From assembly GCF_014201095.1 (NCBI RefSeq), contig NZ_JACHDN010000001.1:2604001-2668000 (forward strand): 64,000 nt of DNA, in the 5' to 3' direction. The DNA comes from Cellulomonas hominis (GTDB taxonomy: Bacteria; Actinomycetota; Actinomycetes; Actinomycetales; Cellulomonadaceae). Positions 1 through 17,360 of the stretch are shown one piece after another. A program made the position numbers and the translations under genes. A model generated the notes under the pieces. That model had not been told where the DNA came from. It did not search any database and saw nothing but the letters and a program-made list of their open reading frames with translations. The first letter of the stretch is position 1. Each line of letters starts with the position of its first letter.

Positions 1-1314
1 TTCACCACGGCGGTGCACCGCTGCGTCGGCGTCGGCAAGTGCCGGGCGGACTCGAGCGCCGCGGGCGGGTTCATGTGCCCCTCGTACCTGGCGACGCGCG
101 ACGAGAAGGACTCCACCCGCGGCCGCGCCCGCGTCCTGCAGGAGATGGCCAACGGCACGCTGGTGTCCCGCGGCTGGTCCTCGCCCGAGGTGCACGAGGT
201 CCTCGACCTGTGCCTGTCCTGCAAGGCCTGCTCGTCCGACTGCCCCGCCGGCGTCGACATGGCGCAGTACAAGGCCGAGGTGCTGCACCGCACGTACCGC
301 GGCCGCCTGCGCCCGGTCAACCACTACGCGCTCGGCTGGCTGCCGCGCTGGACCCGCCTGGTCACCGGCGTGCCCGGCCTGGCGCGGCTCGCGAACGCGG
401 TGCTCGGGGTGCGGCCGCTCGCGCGGCTCGTGCTGCGCGCCGGCGGCATGGACACCCGCCGCACGATGGTCGACTTCGCGCCGAAGCCGTTCCGGTCCCG
501 CGTGCGCCGCGGCGAGGTGGACGTCCGCCGCGGGGGAGCGCCCGCGACCGGCGCCGACCTGGCCGTCACCGCCACGTCCGGGCGCCCGCCCGTGCTGCTG
601 TGGACCGACTCGTTCAGCGACGCGCTCGCCCCCTCGGTCCCCGTCGCGGCCGTCCGGGTGCTGCGCGCCGCCGGGTACGAGGTCCTCGTCCCCGACCACG
701 ACGCGTGCTGCGGCCTCACGTGGATCTCCACCGGCCAGCTCGACGGCGCCCGCAAGCGGCTGACCCACCTGCTCGAGGTCCTGGGGCCGTACGCGGTGAA
801 CGGCGTCCCGATCGTCGGCCTCGAGCCGTCCTGCACCGCCGTGCTCCGCTCCGACCTGCTCGACCTGCTGCCCGGCGATCCGCGCGCCGTCGCCGTCGCC
901 CGCGCCACCCGGACGCTCGCCGAGCTGCTCACCGCGCCGGCGCCCGTCGGGCCGGGGGACCGGTGGCAGCTGCCGGACCTGTCCGACGTCACCGCCGTCG
1001 TGCAGCCGCACTGCCACCACCACGCCGTCATGACGTACACCGCGGACCGGACGCTGCTGCGCGACGCCGGGGCGACGTTCTCGACGCTCGCCGGCTGCTG
1101 CGGGCTCGCGGGGAACTTCGGCATGGAGGCGGGCCACTACGACGTGTCGGTGCAGGTGGCGGAGCACGCGCTGCTCCCGGCCCTCCGGGAGGCGGCGCCC
1201 GGCGACGTGTACCTGGCCGACGGGTACTCGTGCCGCACGCAGGCCGACCAGCTCGCCGGCGTCCAGGGCGTGCACCTCGCGGAGCTCCTGGCCGCGCACC
1301 TCCCGCACCCCTGA
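1..1314 (+). CDS. FAD-binding and (4Fe-4S) oxidoreductase, C-terminal part (5' end outside window)
   Basis: The reading frame is open at base 1, so the true start lies upstream; only the iron-sulfur half is visible. Two cysteine clusters are seen near the beginning (RCVGVGKC...MCP and [12 protein letters not shown]), typical of two 4Fe-4S centres. Two CCG-type domains follow (DACCGLTW and [10 protein letters not shown]), with an HCHHH stretch between them. This arrangement matches the GlcF/LutA-like half of actinobacterial GlcD-GlcF fusion proteins, which oxidise D-lactate, glycolate or similar 2-hydroxyacids. The substrate cannot be decided from this part. The gene ends 57 nt before the rplJ promoter and looks unrelated to it. 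Confidence 0.85.
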   Translation, partial: FTTAVHRCVGVGKCRADSSAAGGFMCPSYLATRDEKDSTRGRARVLQEMANGTLVSRGWSSPEVHEVLDLCLSCKACSSDCPAGVDMAQYKAEVLHRTYRGRLRPVNHYALGWLPRWTRLVTGVPGLARLANAVLGVRPLARLVLRAGGMDTRRTMVDFAPKPFRSRVRRGEVDVRRGGAPATGADLAVTATSGRPPVLLWTDSFSDALAPSVPVAAVRVLRAAGYEVLVPDHDACCGLTWISTGQLDGARKRLTHLLEVLGPYAVNGVPIVGLEPSCTAVLRSDLLDLLPGDPRAVAVARATRTLAELLTAPAPVGPGDRWQLPDLSDVTAVVQPHCHHHAVMTYTADRTLLRDAGATFSTLAGCCGLAGNFGMEAGHYDVSVQVAEHALLPALREAAPGDVYLADGYSCRTQADQLAGVQGVHLAELLAAHLPHP

Positions 1315-1370
1315 TCTCGGCGACGCGGTCCTGTCCCGGCGTGCGGGCGCGAGGCCGCGGAGGTGCGGAT

Positions 1371-1399
1371 TTGGGGGAGGCCCGCGCGTGCCGTACTCT
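1371..1399 (+). promoter_or_regulatory. sigma-A-type promoter of rplJ-rplL
   Basis: TTGGGG at 1371-1376 and TACTCT at 1394-1399 are separated by exactly 17 bp. The predicted transcription start near 1406 leaves a leader of about 220 nt before rplJ. Confidence 0.6.
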
Positions 1400-1405
1400 G
1401 GTCGC

Positions 1406-1625
1406 TGCCCAAGACCGCAGGTCGTCGGCTCCCGTGCTCGTCCCGCTTCCGTGGGGCGCGTCCGGAGGCCGCCCGAAGTCCCGCTCCGGCGGAGGCCCGC
1501 GCAGGCGAGGATTCGATGGTCGTGCGCGTGAGCGTGCGGGATGCGAGCCCCGGCCTGCGCCGGGGCTCTTCTCGTGTGCGGGGTCGAGGACGACGCCCGG
1601 CGGCACCACCATCGGAAGGATTGCC
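1406..1625 (+). promoter_or_regulatory. L10-type ribosomal protein leader of rplJ
   Basis: A gene-free leader of about 220 nt precedes rplJ and ends in a perfect hairpin, GAGCCCCGGC (1545-1554), loop CTGC, GCCGGGGCTC (1559-1568), followed by TTCTCGT. In many bacteria the L10-L12 complex binds the rplJ leader and represses its own operon. Position, length and the terminal hairpin fit the L10 leader family. A covariance search was not possible here, so the fold and the binding site are inferred. Confidence 0.6.
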
Positions 1626-2156
1626 ATGGCGAGGCCGGACAAGGCAGCCGCCGTCGCGGAGATCGTGGACCTGTTCCGCGAGTCCAACGCGGCCGTGCTG
1701 ACCGAGTACCGCGGGCTCACCGTCAAGCAGCTCAAGACGCTGCGACGGTCGCTCGGCGGCAACGCGAACTACGCCGTGGTGAAGAACACGCTGACCGCGA
1801 TCGCGGCCAAGGAAGCCGGTATCGAGGGGATCTCCGACGCGCTCAAGGGCCCGTCCGCGATCGCCTTCGTCACCGGGGACCCGGTCGAGGCCGCCAAGGG
1901 TCTGCGTGACTTCGCCAAGGCGAACCCCGCACTGGTCATCAAGGGCGGTGTCCTCGACGGGCGCGCCCTGACCGCTGCGGAGGTCACCAAGCTCGCGGAC
2001 CTCGAGTCCCGCGAGGTCCTGCTGGCCAAGGCTGCCGGCGCGATGAAGGCCAAGCTGTTCCAGGCGGCTTACCTGTTCACCGCTCCCGCGTCCCAGGCCG
2101 TGCGCACCGTCGAGGCTCTCCGCGTCAAGCAGGAGACCGCCGACACCGCTGCCTGA
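1626..2156 (+). CDS. rplJ: 50S ribosomal protein L10 (uL10)
   Basis: L10 forms the base of the 50S stalk and anchors the L7/L12 dimers that recruit translation factors. The 176-residue protein starts [10 protein letters not shown] and contains the family signature around [13 protein letters not shown] and NYAVVKNTL; its length is normal. The ATG is preceded by GGAAGGA at a good distance. It is followed after 81 nt by rplL. Regulation by its own leader is likely (see 1406-1625). Confidence 0.97.
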   Translation: MARPDKAAAVAEIVDLFRESNAAVLTEYRGLTVKQLKTLRRSLGGNANYAVVKNTLTAIAAKEAGIEGISDALKGPSAIAFVTGDPVEAAKGLRDFAKANPALVIKGGVLDGRALTAAEVTKLADLESREVLLAKAAGAMKAKLFQAAYLFTAPASQAVRTVEALRVKQETADTAA

Positions 2157-2237
2157 GCCACCAGGGCTTTCGGCGCTCACACCCTTCCTCGCCGGTCGAC
2201 GTGACCGGTGAGGACCCGAACGGAAGGAACCGCCATC

Positions 2238-2633
2238 ATGGCGAAGCTCACCACCGACGAGCTCATCGAGCAGTTCAAGGGCCTCACCCTCATCGAGCTC
2301 TCCGAGTTCGTGAAGGCGTTCGAGGACGTCTTCGAGGTCACCGCGGCCGCCCCGGCCGCCGTGGCCGTCGCCGCCCCGGCCGCCGGCGGTGCCGGTGCCG
2401 ACGCCGCCGCCGAGGAGGAGAAGGACGAGTTCGACGTCATCCTCGAGGCCGCCGGCGACAAGAAGATCCAGGTCATCAAGGAGGTGCGCGGCCTGACCTC
2501 TCTCGGTCTGAAGGAGGCCAAGGACCTCGTGGACGGCGCGCCGAAGCCGGTCCTGGAGAACGTCAACAAGGAGACCGCGGACAAGGCCAAGGCCGCCCTC
2601 GAGGGCGCCGGCGCCACCGTCACCCTCAAGTGA
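2238..2633 (+). CDS. rplL: 50S ribosomal protein L7/L12 (bL12)
   Basis: This is the acidic stalk protein of the 50S subunit, present as multiple dimers bound to L10 and stimulating EF-Tu and EF-G GTPase. The 131 residues show the N-terminal dimerisation helix pair (about 1-33), an Ala/Gly/Pro hinge (about 36-58) and the globular domain (about 64-131) with [10 protein letters not shown] and GLGLKEAK-like sequence. GGAAGGA precedes the ATG. It is the last gene before the terminator at 2677-2712. Confidence 0.97.
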   Translation: MAKLTTDELIEQFKGLTLIELSEFVKAFEDVFEVTAAAPAAVAVAAPAAGGAGADAAAEEEKDEFDVILEAAGDKKIQVIKEVRGLTSLGLKEAKDLVDGAPKPVLENVNKETADKAKAALEGAGATVTLK

Positions 2634-2676
2634 CCCGCGCCCGGGTCGCGGTCCGCCGCTGACCCGGACCTCTCGC

Positions 2677-2712
2677 ACGAGGCCCGTCCTGCACCCGCGG
2701 GGCGGGCCTCGT
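2677..2712 (+). terminator. terminator after rplL
   Basis: Perfect 10 bp inverted repeat ACGAGGCCCG (2677-2686) and CGGGCCTCGT (2703-2712), 44 nt past the rplL stop. No U tract follows, as is usual in this genome. A weaker 7 bp stem, CCGGGTC/GACCCGG, lies just upstream (2641-2667). Confidence 0.6.
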
Positions 2713-2793
2713 CGTGTACGGCGGTCGTGTGCGGCGCCGGGAGTGCGGCGTGACGCAGGCCCCATACCACGGCAGGTGGACATGGCGCCAGGC

Positions 2794-2844
2794 TTGTACT
2801 ACGCTAGCGCTTTGCGCTGGCCTGTGCCCGCGATCCCGTATAAC
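2794..2844 (+). promoter_or_regulatory. candidate rpoBC promoter region with a small dyad
   Basis: TTGTAC (2794-2799), the palindrome CGCTAGCG (2802-2809), the dyad AGCGC-TTT-GCGCT (2806-2818) and a good -10 hexamer TATAAC (2839-2844) lie in a locally AT-richer stretch. A TTGCGC at 2812 is 21 bp from TATAAC, so pairing of -35 and -10 is not ideal. Which hexamers are used is uncertain. Confidence 0.4.
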
Positions 2845-2853
2845 CCGCGCCCA

Positions 2854-2881
2854 CCAGGCATCGTAGTACGCGATGCCCTGG
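2854..2881 (+). other. hairpin at the 5' end of the rpoB leader
   Basis: CCAGGCATCG (2854-2863), a 7 nt loop, and CGATGCCCTGG (2871-2881) pair as a 10 bp stem with one bulged C. If TATAAC at 2839-2844 is the -10, the hairpin starts within a few nucleotides of the transcript end. Confidence 0.5.
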
Positions 2882-2953
2882 GGGCCCGAGGCCGGGGGAT
2901 CGCGAACCGCCGGGCACGGCGCAGGGAACTCGATCTGCTGGGAAGGACCCCTC

Positions 2954-6460
<3,507 letters not shown>

Positions 6461-6575
6461 CGCCGAGCGTCCGCCGGCCCCCCGGGGCCGGCGGGCCGCC
6501 CGCACCCCCTTGCACCATTCCGTCCGCCGGACCGCGACAACCGCGGCGCCCGGCAAGCGAAGGAAGTAGGACCCC

Positions 6576-10445
<3,870 letters not shown>

Positions 10446-10479
10446 GGTCGGTACCGACAGCAGCTGCTGAGGTGACGTT

Positions 10480-10522
10480 CCGAGGGGGTCGGGCCGCGCG
10501 CGTCGCGGACCGGCCCCCTCGG
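10480..10522 (+). terminator. terminator after rpoC
   Basis: CCGAGGGGGTCGG (10480-10492) pairs with CCGGCCCCCTCGG (10510-10522), a 13 bp stem with one G-U pair, 35 nt past the rpoC stop. Confidence 0.75.
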
Positions 10523-10896
10523 GCGTTCCCGAGGGGATCGTGTGACCTCGGGAACACCCGCCGGGGGAGTGCCGTTGACTCCCTGTGGACCACGACCGGC
10601 TGCTTTGACGGTGCGTGGACCGGCGAGTAACGTTGGACACCGTGCCCGCGCCGTCGGGCTCTCGCGCGCGCTCGTCCGTCGAGCGCAGGGTGGCCGCCCC
10701 CAGCCGCACCTCGACCCCGGACCCCCGGGGACCGGTGTGCGGAGCAGGACGGGGACGACACGCCCGGGCGCGGGGGTCGGTTCGGGACGCCAGACCCACC
10801 GGGGTAGTCGCGCGACGGGCGACGATCCGGACCAGTGCCGGCCGTCCAGGGCGACGGGTGCCGGTCAGACCAGACCATCCGACAGACGGAGACGTA
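10523..10896 (+). other. gene-free stretch between rpoC terminator and rpsL
   Basis: About 370 bp without a plausible gene. It holds the str promoter at 10605-10633 and then a leader of about 255 nt to the rpsL GTG. A second TTGACT at 10575-10580 has no good -10 partner. No conserved riboswitch was recognised. Confidence 0.5.
10605..10633 (+). promoter_or_regulatory. strong promoter of the str operon
   Basis: TTGACG (10605-10610), 17 bp spacer, TAACGT (10628-10633). This is the most consensus-like promoter in the window and would drive rpsL-rpsG-fusA-tuf. Confidence 0.75.
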
Positions 10897-11265
10897 GTGC
10901 CTACGATCCAGCAGCTGGTCCGCAAGGGCCGGCAGGCGAAGACGAACAAGTCGAAGACGCCTGCCCTCAAGGGCAGCCCGCAGCGCCGCGGGGTGTGCAC
11001 CCGCGTGTACACGACCACCCCGAGGAAGCCGAACTCGGCTCTGCGGAAGGTCGCGCGCGTCAAGCTCTCCTCGGGCATCGAGGTGACCGCGTACATCCCG
11101 GGTGAGGGCCACAACCTCCAGGAGCACTCGATCGTGCTCGTGCGCGGGGGCCGTGTGAAGGACCTCCCCGGTGTCCGCTACAAGATCATCCGTGGCGCGC
11201 TGGACACCCAGGGCGTGAAGAACCGTAAGCAGGCGCGCAGCCGCTACGGCGCGAAGAAGGGCTGA
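10897..11265 (+). CDS. rpsL: 30S ribosomal protein S12 (uS12)
   Basis: S12 sits at the decoding centre of the 30S subunit and controls accuracy. The protein has 122 residues, beginning [12 protein letters not shown] from a GTG start. The two streptomycin-relevant lysines are present as wild type: K44 in TPRKPNS and K88 in GGRVKDLPG. It opens the str operon and is followed after 4 nt by rpsG. Its distance from the promoter implies a leader of about 255 nt. Confidence 0.98.
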   Translation: MPTIQQLVRKGRQAKTNKSKTPALKGSPQRRGVCTRVYTTTPRKPNSALRKVARVKLSSGIEVTAYIPGEGHNLQEHSIVLVRGGRVKDLPGVRYKIIRGALDTQGVKNRKQARSRYGAKKG

Positions 11266-11269
11266 ACCG

Positions 11270-11740
11270 ATGCCTCGTAAGGGTCCCGCCCCCCGCCGCC
11301 CGCTGATCGTCGACCCGGTCTACGGCTCGCCGGTGGTGACGCAGCTCATCAACAAGGTCCTGCTCGACGGCAAGAAGTCCGTCGCGGAGGCCATCGTCTA
11401 CGGCGCGCTCGAGGGCGTCCGCGAGAAGACCCAGGGCGACCCGGTCGTCGTGCTGAAGCGCGCGCTGGACAACGTCCGCCCGTCGCTCGAGGTCCGGTCC
11501 CGCCGCGTCGGTGGCGCGACCTACCAGGTCCCGGTCGAGGTCCGCCCCGTCCGCCAGACCACCCTCGCGCTGCGCTGGCTCACGGACTACTCCCGCGCCC
11601 GCCGCGAGAAGACCATGACCGAGCGCCTCATGAACGAGATCCTCGACGCCAGCAACGGCCTGGGCGCGGCGGTCAAGCGCCGCGAGGACATGCACAAGAT
11701 GGCCGAGTCCAACAAGGCGTTCGCCCACTACCGCTGGTAA
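11270..11740 (+). CDS. rpsG: 30S ribosomal protein S7 (uS7)
   Basis: S7 nucleates assembly of the 30S head and lines the E site. 156 residues, the normal length, starting [20 protein letters not shown] and ending FAHYRW. The ATG lies 5 nt after the rpsL stop, so translation is probably coupled. In Escherichia coli S7 represses translation within the str operon; the sequence here gives no direct sign of that. Confidence 0.98.
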   Translation: MPRKGPAPRRPLIVDPVYGSPVVTQLINKVLLDGKKSVAEAIVYGALEGVREKTQGDPVVVLKRALDNVRPSLEVRSRRVGGATYQVPVEVRPVRQTTLALRWLTDYSRARREKTMTERLMNEILDASNGLGAAVKRREDMHKMAESNKAFAHYRW

Positions 11741-11782
11741 TCCCAGCAGTAGGGCGGACCCGACTACCGAGGGGCTGAACCT

Positions 11783-13900
11783 GTGGCACTGGACGTGCTC
11801 ACGGACCTGAACAAGGTCCGGAACATCGGCATCATGGCGCACATCGATGCCGGCAAGACCACGACGACCGAGCGGATCCTGTACTACACGGGCGTCAACT
11901 ACAAGATCGGCGAGACCCACGACGGTGCGTCGACCACGGACTGGATGGAGCAGGAGCAGGAGCGTGGCATCACGATCACGTCCGCTGCTGTGACCGCCTT
12001 CTGGAACAAGGGCAAGGCGAACGAGACGCAGATCAACGTCATCGACACGCCCGGTCACGTGGACTTCACCGTCGAGGTGGAGCGCTCGCTGCGCGTGCTC
12101 GACGGCGCGGTCGCGGTGTTCGACGGCAAGGAGGGCGTGGAGCCCCAGTCGGAGACCGTGTGGCGCCAGGCCGACAAGTACGAGGTCCCCCGCATCTGCT
12201 TCGTCAACAAGATGGACAAGCTGGGCGCGGACTTCTACTTCACGGTCGACACCATCGTGAACCGCCTCAAGGCCAAGCCGCTGGTGATCCAGCTGCCGAT
12301 CGGCGCCGAGAACGACTTCATCGGCGTCGTGGACCTGGTCGAGATGCGCGCGCTCGTGTGGCGCGGCGAGACCGAGATGGGCGCGAAGTACGACATCGAG
12401 GAGATCCCGGCCGACCTCCAGGACCGGGCCGAGCAGTTCCGCAGCGAGCTGCTCGAGGCCGTCGCCGAGACGGACGACGACCTGCTCGAGAAGTTCCTGG
12501 GCGGTGAGGAGCTCACGGTCGCCGAGATCAAGGCCGGCATCCGCAAGCTCACCATCTCCGGCGAGGCGTTCCCGGTCCTGTGCGGCTCGGCGTTCAAGAA
12601 CAAGGGCGTCCAGCCCATGCTCGACGCCGTCGTCGACTACCTGCCGTCGCCTCTCGACGTCCCGGCCATCCAGGGCCACGACGTCAAGGACGCGGAGGTC
12701 GTCGTCGAGCGCCACCCGGACGCCTCCGAGCCGTTCTCGGCCCTGGCGTTCAAGATCGCCGCGCACCCGTTCTTCGGCAAGCTCACCTTCATCCGCGTGT
12801 ACTCGGGGAAGGTCGTGCAGGGCGCCCAGGTCATGAACTCGACCAAGGGCAAGAAGGAGCGCATCGGGAAGATCTTCCAGATGCACGCCAACAAGGAGAA
12901 CCCGGTCGACGAGGCGACGGCGGGCCACATCTACGCGTTCATCGGCCTGAAGGACGTCACCACCGGTGACACCCTGTCGGACATGAACGCGCAGGTCATC
13001 CTCGAGTCGATGACCTTCCCCGAGCCGGTCATCGACGTGGCCATCGAGCCCAAGACGAAGGCCGACCAGGAGAAGCTCTCCACGGCGATCCAGAAGCTCG
13101 CCGAGGAGGACCCGACCTTCCGCGTCCGCCTGGACGAGGAGACCGGCCAGACCGTCATCGGCGGCATGGGCGAGCTCCACCTCGACATCCTCGTCGACCG
13201 CATGCGTCGCGAGTTCAAGGTCGAGGCGAACGTCGGCAAGCCGCAGGTGGCGTACCGCGAGACGATCCGCCGCACGGTGGAGAAGATCGACTACACCCAC
13301 AAGAAGCAGACGGGTGGCTCCGGCCAGTTCGCGAAGGTCCAGATGACCTTCGAGCCGCTGGAGTCCGAGGGCGGCGAGCTCTACGAGTTCGTGAACGCCG
13401 TCACCGGTGGTCGCGTCCCGCGCGAGTACATCCCGTCGGTCGACCAGGGCATCCAGAGCGCGATGCAGCTGGGCGTGCTGGCCGGCTTCCCGCTGGTCGG
13501 CATCAAGGCGACGCTCCTCGACGGTGCGGCGCACGACGTCGACTCGTCCGAGATGGCGTTCAAGATCGCGGGCTCGATGGTCCTCAAGGAGGCCGTCCGC
13601 AAGGCGGACCCGGTCCTCCTCGAGCCCATCATGGCCGTCGAGGTGCGCACGCCCGAGGACTACATGGGCGACGTCATCGGCGACATCAACTCGCGACGCG
13701 GGATGATCCAGTCCATGGAGGACGCGACGGGCGTGAAGGTGATCCGCGCCCAGGTTCCTCTCTCCGAGATGTTCGGGTACGTCGGCGACCTGCGGTCCAA
13801 GACCCAGGGTCGTGCGGTGTACTCGATGCAGTTCGACAGCTACGCCGAGGTGCCTCGGAATGTTGCCGACGAGATCATCAAGAAGACCCGGGGCGAGTAG
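11783..13900 (+). CDS. fusA: translation elongation factor G
   Basis: EF-G is the GTPase that moves tRNA and mRNA after peptide bond formation. 705 residues from a GTG start preceded by GAGGGGCTG. The P-loop AHIDAGKT is at residues 19-26, switch [10 protein letters not shown], then DTPGHVDF and NKMDKLGAD. Domains IV-V carry the usual GGSGQFAKV and RGMIQSMED sequences. It lies 42 nt after rpsG; tuf follows after a possible internal terminator. Confidence 0.98.
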   Translation: MALDVLTDLNKVRNIGIMAHIDAGKTTTTERILYYTGVNYKIGETHDGASTTDWMEQEQERGITITSAAVTAFWNKGKANETQINVIDTPGHVDFTVEVERSLRVLDGAVAVFDGKEGVEPQSETVWRQADKYEVPRICFVNKMDKLGADFYFTVDTIVNRLKAKPLVIQLPIGAENDFIGVVDLVEMRALVWRGETEMGAKYDIEEIPADLQDRAEQFRSELLEAVAETDDDLLEKFLGGEELTVAEIKAGIRKLTISGEAFPVLCGSAFKNKGVQPMLDAVVDYLPSPLDVPAIQGHDVKDAEVVVERHPDASEPFSALAFKIAAHPFFGKLTFIRVYSGKVVQGAQVMNSTKGKKERIGKIFQMHANKENPVDEATAGHIYAFIGLKDVTTGDTLSDMNAQVILESMTFPEPVIDVAIEPKTKADQEKLSTAIQKLAEEDPTFRVRLDEETGQTVIGGMGELHLDILVDRMRREFKVEANVGKPQVAYRETIRRTVEKIDYTHKKQTGGSGQFAKVQMTFEPLESEGGELYEFVNAVTGGRVPREYIPSVDQGIQSAMQLGVLAGFPLVGIKATLLDGAAHDVDSSEMAFKIAGSMVLKEAVRKADPVLLEPIMAVEVRTPEDYMGDVIGDINSRRGMIQSMEDATGVKVIRAQVPLSEMFGYVGDLRSKTQGRAVYSMQFDSYAEVPRNVADEIIKKTRGE

Positions 13901-13955
13901 TCCCACAGGTCGAACCGAGCACGACCAACAACCCGACCCGTAGGACCGCACGTCC

Positions 13956-13979
13956 GCGGGGGGCCGCACGGCCCCCCGC
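13956..13979 (+). terminator. hairpin between fusA and tuf (possible partial terminator)
   Basis: Perfect stem GCGGGGGGCC (13956-13965), tetraloop GCAC, GGCCCCCCGC (13970-13979), 43 nt upstream of tuf. It may set the fusA:tuf transcript ratio or shelter a tuf promoter; no clear promoter was identified. Confidence 0.55.
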
Positions 13980-14021
13980 ATCGTTCGGCAATCTCTACAC
14001 CAGAGTCCTGAGGAGGACCCA

Positions 14022-15212
<1,191 letters not shown>

Positions 15213-15241
15213 TCTGACCCCTTCGGGGGAAGCACCACACG

Positions 15242-15274
15242 GGAGGGCCCGGGCGCACAGCGCCCGGGCCCTCC
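15242..15274 (+). terminator. terminator after tuf
   Basis: Perfect 14 bp stem GGAGGGCCCGGGCG (15242-15255), loop CACAG, CGCCCGGGCCCTCC (15261-15274), 29 nt past the tuf stop. Confidence 0.85.
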
Positions 15275-15286
15275 TGCATGCCCGGG

Positions 15287-15310
15287 TCGCGCAGTCGCGC
15301 AGTCGCGCGT
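15287..15310. repeat. three 8 bp tandem units
   Basis: TCGCGCAG is repeated at 15287-15294 and 15295-15302, with a variant TCGCGCGT at 15303-15310. Apart from this and the tuf terminator I see nothing functional in the 306 bp between tuf and the next gene. Confidence 0.6.
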
Positions 15311-15518
15311 GCGGTCGGCGGGGCATCGGGCGGTCACCGGGGGCACCTCGGATCGTGCCGCCACCGCTCGGAAGGCGCCCCGTCGCACGCGCCCGCGCCG
15401 GGCCGAGCCGGGCCACGCGTCCGGTACGGGCGGTTTGGGTGTCATGGCTGGTCAGAGCGGCCGAGGTCGGGCTGTGGACCGTGCCCTCGGGGCGGGTCCG
15501 GGATGACATGGTGGGTCG

Positions 15519-16466
15519 ATGGACGCACGCACGCAGGGGATCATCCGGAGCGCGACGGACCAGCACGGGCTCGTGGCCGCGCGGGACGTCGAGCGGGTCG
15601 GGCTCGACGGGTTGGGGCTGCGGCGGGCGGCCGCCACGGGTGGGCTCGTGCGGGTCGGGCGTGGGGTCTACACGCACCCGGAGGCGTGGGACGCGCTCGA
15701 TGCGGCGGGGCGGTACCGGCTCCGGGTGCTGGCCGCCGCGCGGCGTCTGCGGCGTCCGGTGTTCAGCCACGACGCGGCGGCGGCCCTCTGGCGGCTGCCG
15801 CGCATCGGTCCGTGGCCGGATCAGGTGCACGTCCTCGTCCCGCACGCCACCGGGCCCGGATCGAGCGCCGTCGTGCTCCGGCACGGCGTCGCTGCCGTGC
15901 CGGACCACGTGGCCGTCGTGGACGGCGTCCGCGTGACCGGCGTGGCCCGCACGGTGCTGGATCTCGCGCGCACCTGGGACCTGCCCGCGGCGCTCGCCGC
16001 CGCGGACCACGCCCTGCGGGTCGGCTGGGTGGCACCGAGCACGCTCCAGGACGAGCTGGCGTCCGCCGGGTGCGGCCGCGGCGTCGGGCGGGCGCGGGCG
16101 GTGCTGGCGGCGGCATCGGGCGCGTCCGAGTCCGTGGGCGAGTCGCTGAGCCGGGCCCGGATGATCGAGATCGGCCTCCCGGCGCCCGTCCTGCAGCACG
16201 ACGTCCGGGACGACGCGGGGCTGATCGGACGCGTCGACTTCTGGTGGGAGCACCTCGGCCTCGTCGGGGAGTTCGACGGGCGGCTGAAGTACCGGGTCGG
16301 TGAGGTGGGGGACCAGCGGGCGGTCGAGGACCGGCTCTGGCAGGAGAAGGTCCGGGAGGACCGGCTCCGAGCGGCGGGCCTGCGCGTGGTCCGCTGGACG
16401 TGGGACATCGCCCTGGACCGGGAGCGCCTGGCCCGGCTCCTCGCGTCGGCGGGCCTGCGCCCCTGA
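15519..16466 (+). CDS. AbiEi-like antitoxin-domain protein with DUF559/Vsr-like nuclease domain
   Basis: A 315-residue protein. Residues about 10-60 look like the winged-helix AbiEi antitoxin N-domain ([20 protein letters not shown]...[10 protein letters not shown]). The C-terminal 80 residues carry a PD-(D/E)xK-like pattern, [21 protein letters not shown] (split here as RVDFWW, then GEFDG, then KY), with an Arg/Trp-rich end RVVRWTWD. Such proteins are common and solitary in Actinobacteria. No AbiEii nucleotidyltransferase toxin is adjacent, so a toxin-antitoxin role is doubtful and a DNA-repair or nuclease role is only inferred. It sits alone between the str and S10 operons. Confidence 0.7.
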   Translation: MDARTQGIIRSATDQHGLVAARDVERVGLDGLGLRRAAATGGLVRVGRGVYTHPEAWDALDAAGRYRLRVLAAARRLRRPVFSHDAAAALWRLPRIGPWPDQVHVLVPHATGPGSSAVVLRHGVAAVPDHVAVVDGVRVTGVARTVLDLARTWDLPAALAAADHALRVGWVAPSTLQDELASAGCGRGVGRARAVLAAASGASESVGESLSRARMIEIGLPAPVLQHDVRDDAGLIGRVDFWWEHLGLVGEFDGRLKYRVGEVGDQRAVEDRLWQEKVREDRLRAAGLRVVRWTWDIALDRERLARLLASAGLRP

Positions 16467-16525
16467 CGGCGGTGCGGGTCCGGAGCGCCGCGCACACGCG
16501 CGGCTCCCCGGAACGCGGGCGGTGG

Positions 16526-16593
16526 CGGGGCATGCGACGGTCACACGGGCACGTCGCGGAGCGCCGCGGCTGATCGCGAGCTGCCCCGCCGCC
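16526..16593 (+). repeat. 68 bp repeat, copy 1
   Basis: Begins CGGGGCA and contains GGCTGATCGCGAGC and CCCCGCCGCC. It matches copies at 16710-16777 and 16855-16922 without gaps; this copy is the most diverged. Confidence 0.75.
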
Positions 16594-16709
16594 GGCCCCC
16601 TGGCGGCGCCCCCTCGCCGCCGGCGACCCCCTCCCGCCGGCGGCGCCCGGCGCGGTAGCGGCGCGCACCGGCCGGCGACGGTGCGCGCGCCGGGCCCGCG
16701 AGGTGCCGG

Positions 16710-16777
16710 CGGGGCACGTGGCGGTCAGGCTGGCACGTCGCGCAGCGCCCCGGCTGATCGCGAGCCGCCCCGCCGCC
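16710..16777 (+). repeat. 68 bp repeat, copy 2
   Basis: Ungapped match to copies 1 and 3. Contains GCGGTCAGGCTGGCACGTCG and then GATCGCGAGCCGCCCCGCCG. Starts 184 bp after copy 1. Confidence 0.8.
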
Positions 16778-16854
16778 GCCATACCGCCGCTGCTCGCCCC
16801 GCTGCCCTCGGGTCCGCCGCCGGCAACCCCCGCCGGCGGCGCCTGGCGGTGCGG

Positions 16855-16922
16855 CGGGGCACGTAGCGGTCAGGCGGGCACGTCGCGGAGCGCCCCGGCT
16901 GATCGCGAGCCGCCCCGCCGCC
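16855..16922 (+). repeat. 68 bp repeat, copy 3
   Basis: Ungapped match to copy 2 with few differences. Starts 145 bp after copy 2. Followed by GCCGCCAT, as is copy 2. Confidence 0.8.
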
Positions 16923-16936
16923 GCCATGCCGTCGCC

Positions 16937-16992
16937 GCCATCCCGCCGCTGCCGTCCCGCCGCTGCCGTCCCGCCGCTGCCATCCCGCTGGC
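16937..16992 (+). repeat. 14 bp tandem repeat, about 4 units
   Basis: Unit GCCRTCCCGCCGCT is exact at 16937-16950, 16951-16964 and 16965-16978, with a degenerate fourth unit to 16992. Confidence 0.8.
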
Positions 16993-17070
16993 GCTCCCCG
17001 CCGGCGCTCGCCCCGCGCGGGACGGAGCAGGGGCGTGGCGCGTGATCGTGCGGGTGTGACACAGGTCCGG

Positions 17071-17100
17071 TTGGACCTTTCGGGCTCCGGCTGGCACACT
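17071..17100 (+). promoter_or_regulatory. promoter of the S10 operon
   Basis: TTGGAC (17071-17076), 18 bp spacer, CACACT (17095-17100), directly followed by AGAC. The predicted start near 17107 leaves a leader of about 250 nt before rpsJ with no recognised conserved element. Confidence 0.55.
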
Positions 17101-17360
17101 AGACAAGTTGCCCGACGACGGGGGTGTCTGCGCGCGTGCGCTCGGACGCCCCGACGGAGCGGGCGCAGGACGCGTTGCGAGTCCGTGCGAGCCCGGGGTC
17201 ACCCGGCGTGGGACCGCATCACACCAACGACCTCGTCCCTGCCGGCGCGCGCCCCGCGCATCCGGTGGAGGCCGGCGCAGAGGTACGTCGCGGAAAGCGA
17301 CACGCCCGAGTGCGGGGGTCGGACACCAGGCAGTTCGAAGAGAGAGAAGTAGACGACGCC

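Larger units (their letters stand above)
16467..17070. other. 0.6 kb gene-free, repeat-filled gap
   Basis: No convincing gene in either strand; frames here are C/G-biased low-complexity sequence without ribosome binding sites. It contains three 68 bp direct repeats and a 14 bp tandem array, listed separately, then runs into the rpsJ promoter. Confidence 0.6.

Noticed and set aside
2873..2953. Longer rpoB N-terminus from the ATG at 2873
   Set aside because: That ATG lies in the leader hairpin with no ribosome binding site. The TTG at 2954 has GGGAAGGA upstream and starts the conserved [13 protein letters not shown] sequence.
15519..16466. Complete AbiE toxin-antitoxin system
   Set aside because: No AbiEii-like nucleotidyltransferase gene is adjacent on either strand, and the C-terminal domain of this protein looks like a nuclease.
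16526..16922. CRISPR-like array
   Set aside because: Only three 68 bp units with spacers of 116 and 77 bp that are themselves related in sequence; no cas genes and no palindromic short repeat.
16541..17202. Overlapping minus-strand frames rich in Ala, Gly and Arg
   Set aside because: They translate the 68 bp and 14 bp repeats into repetitive peptides, lack start signals, and several frames are open at once.
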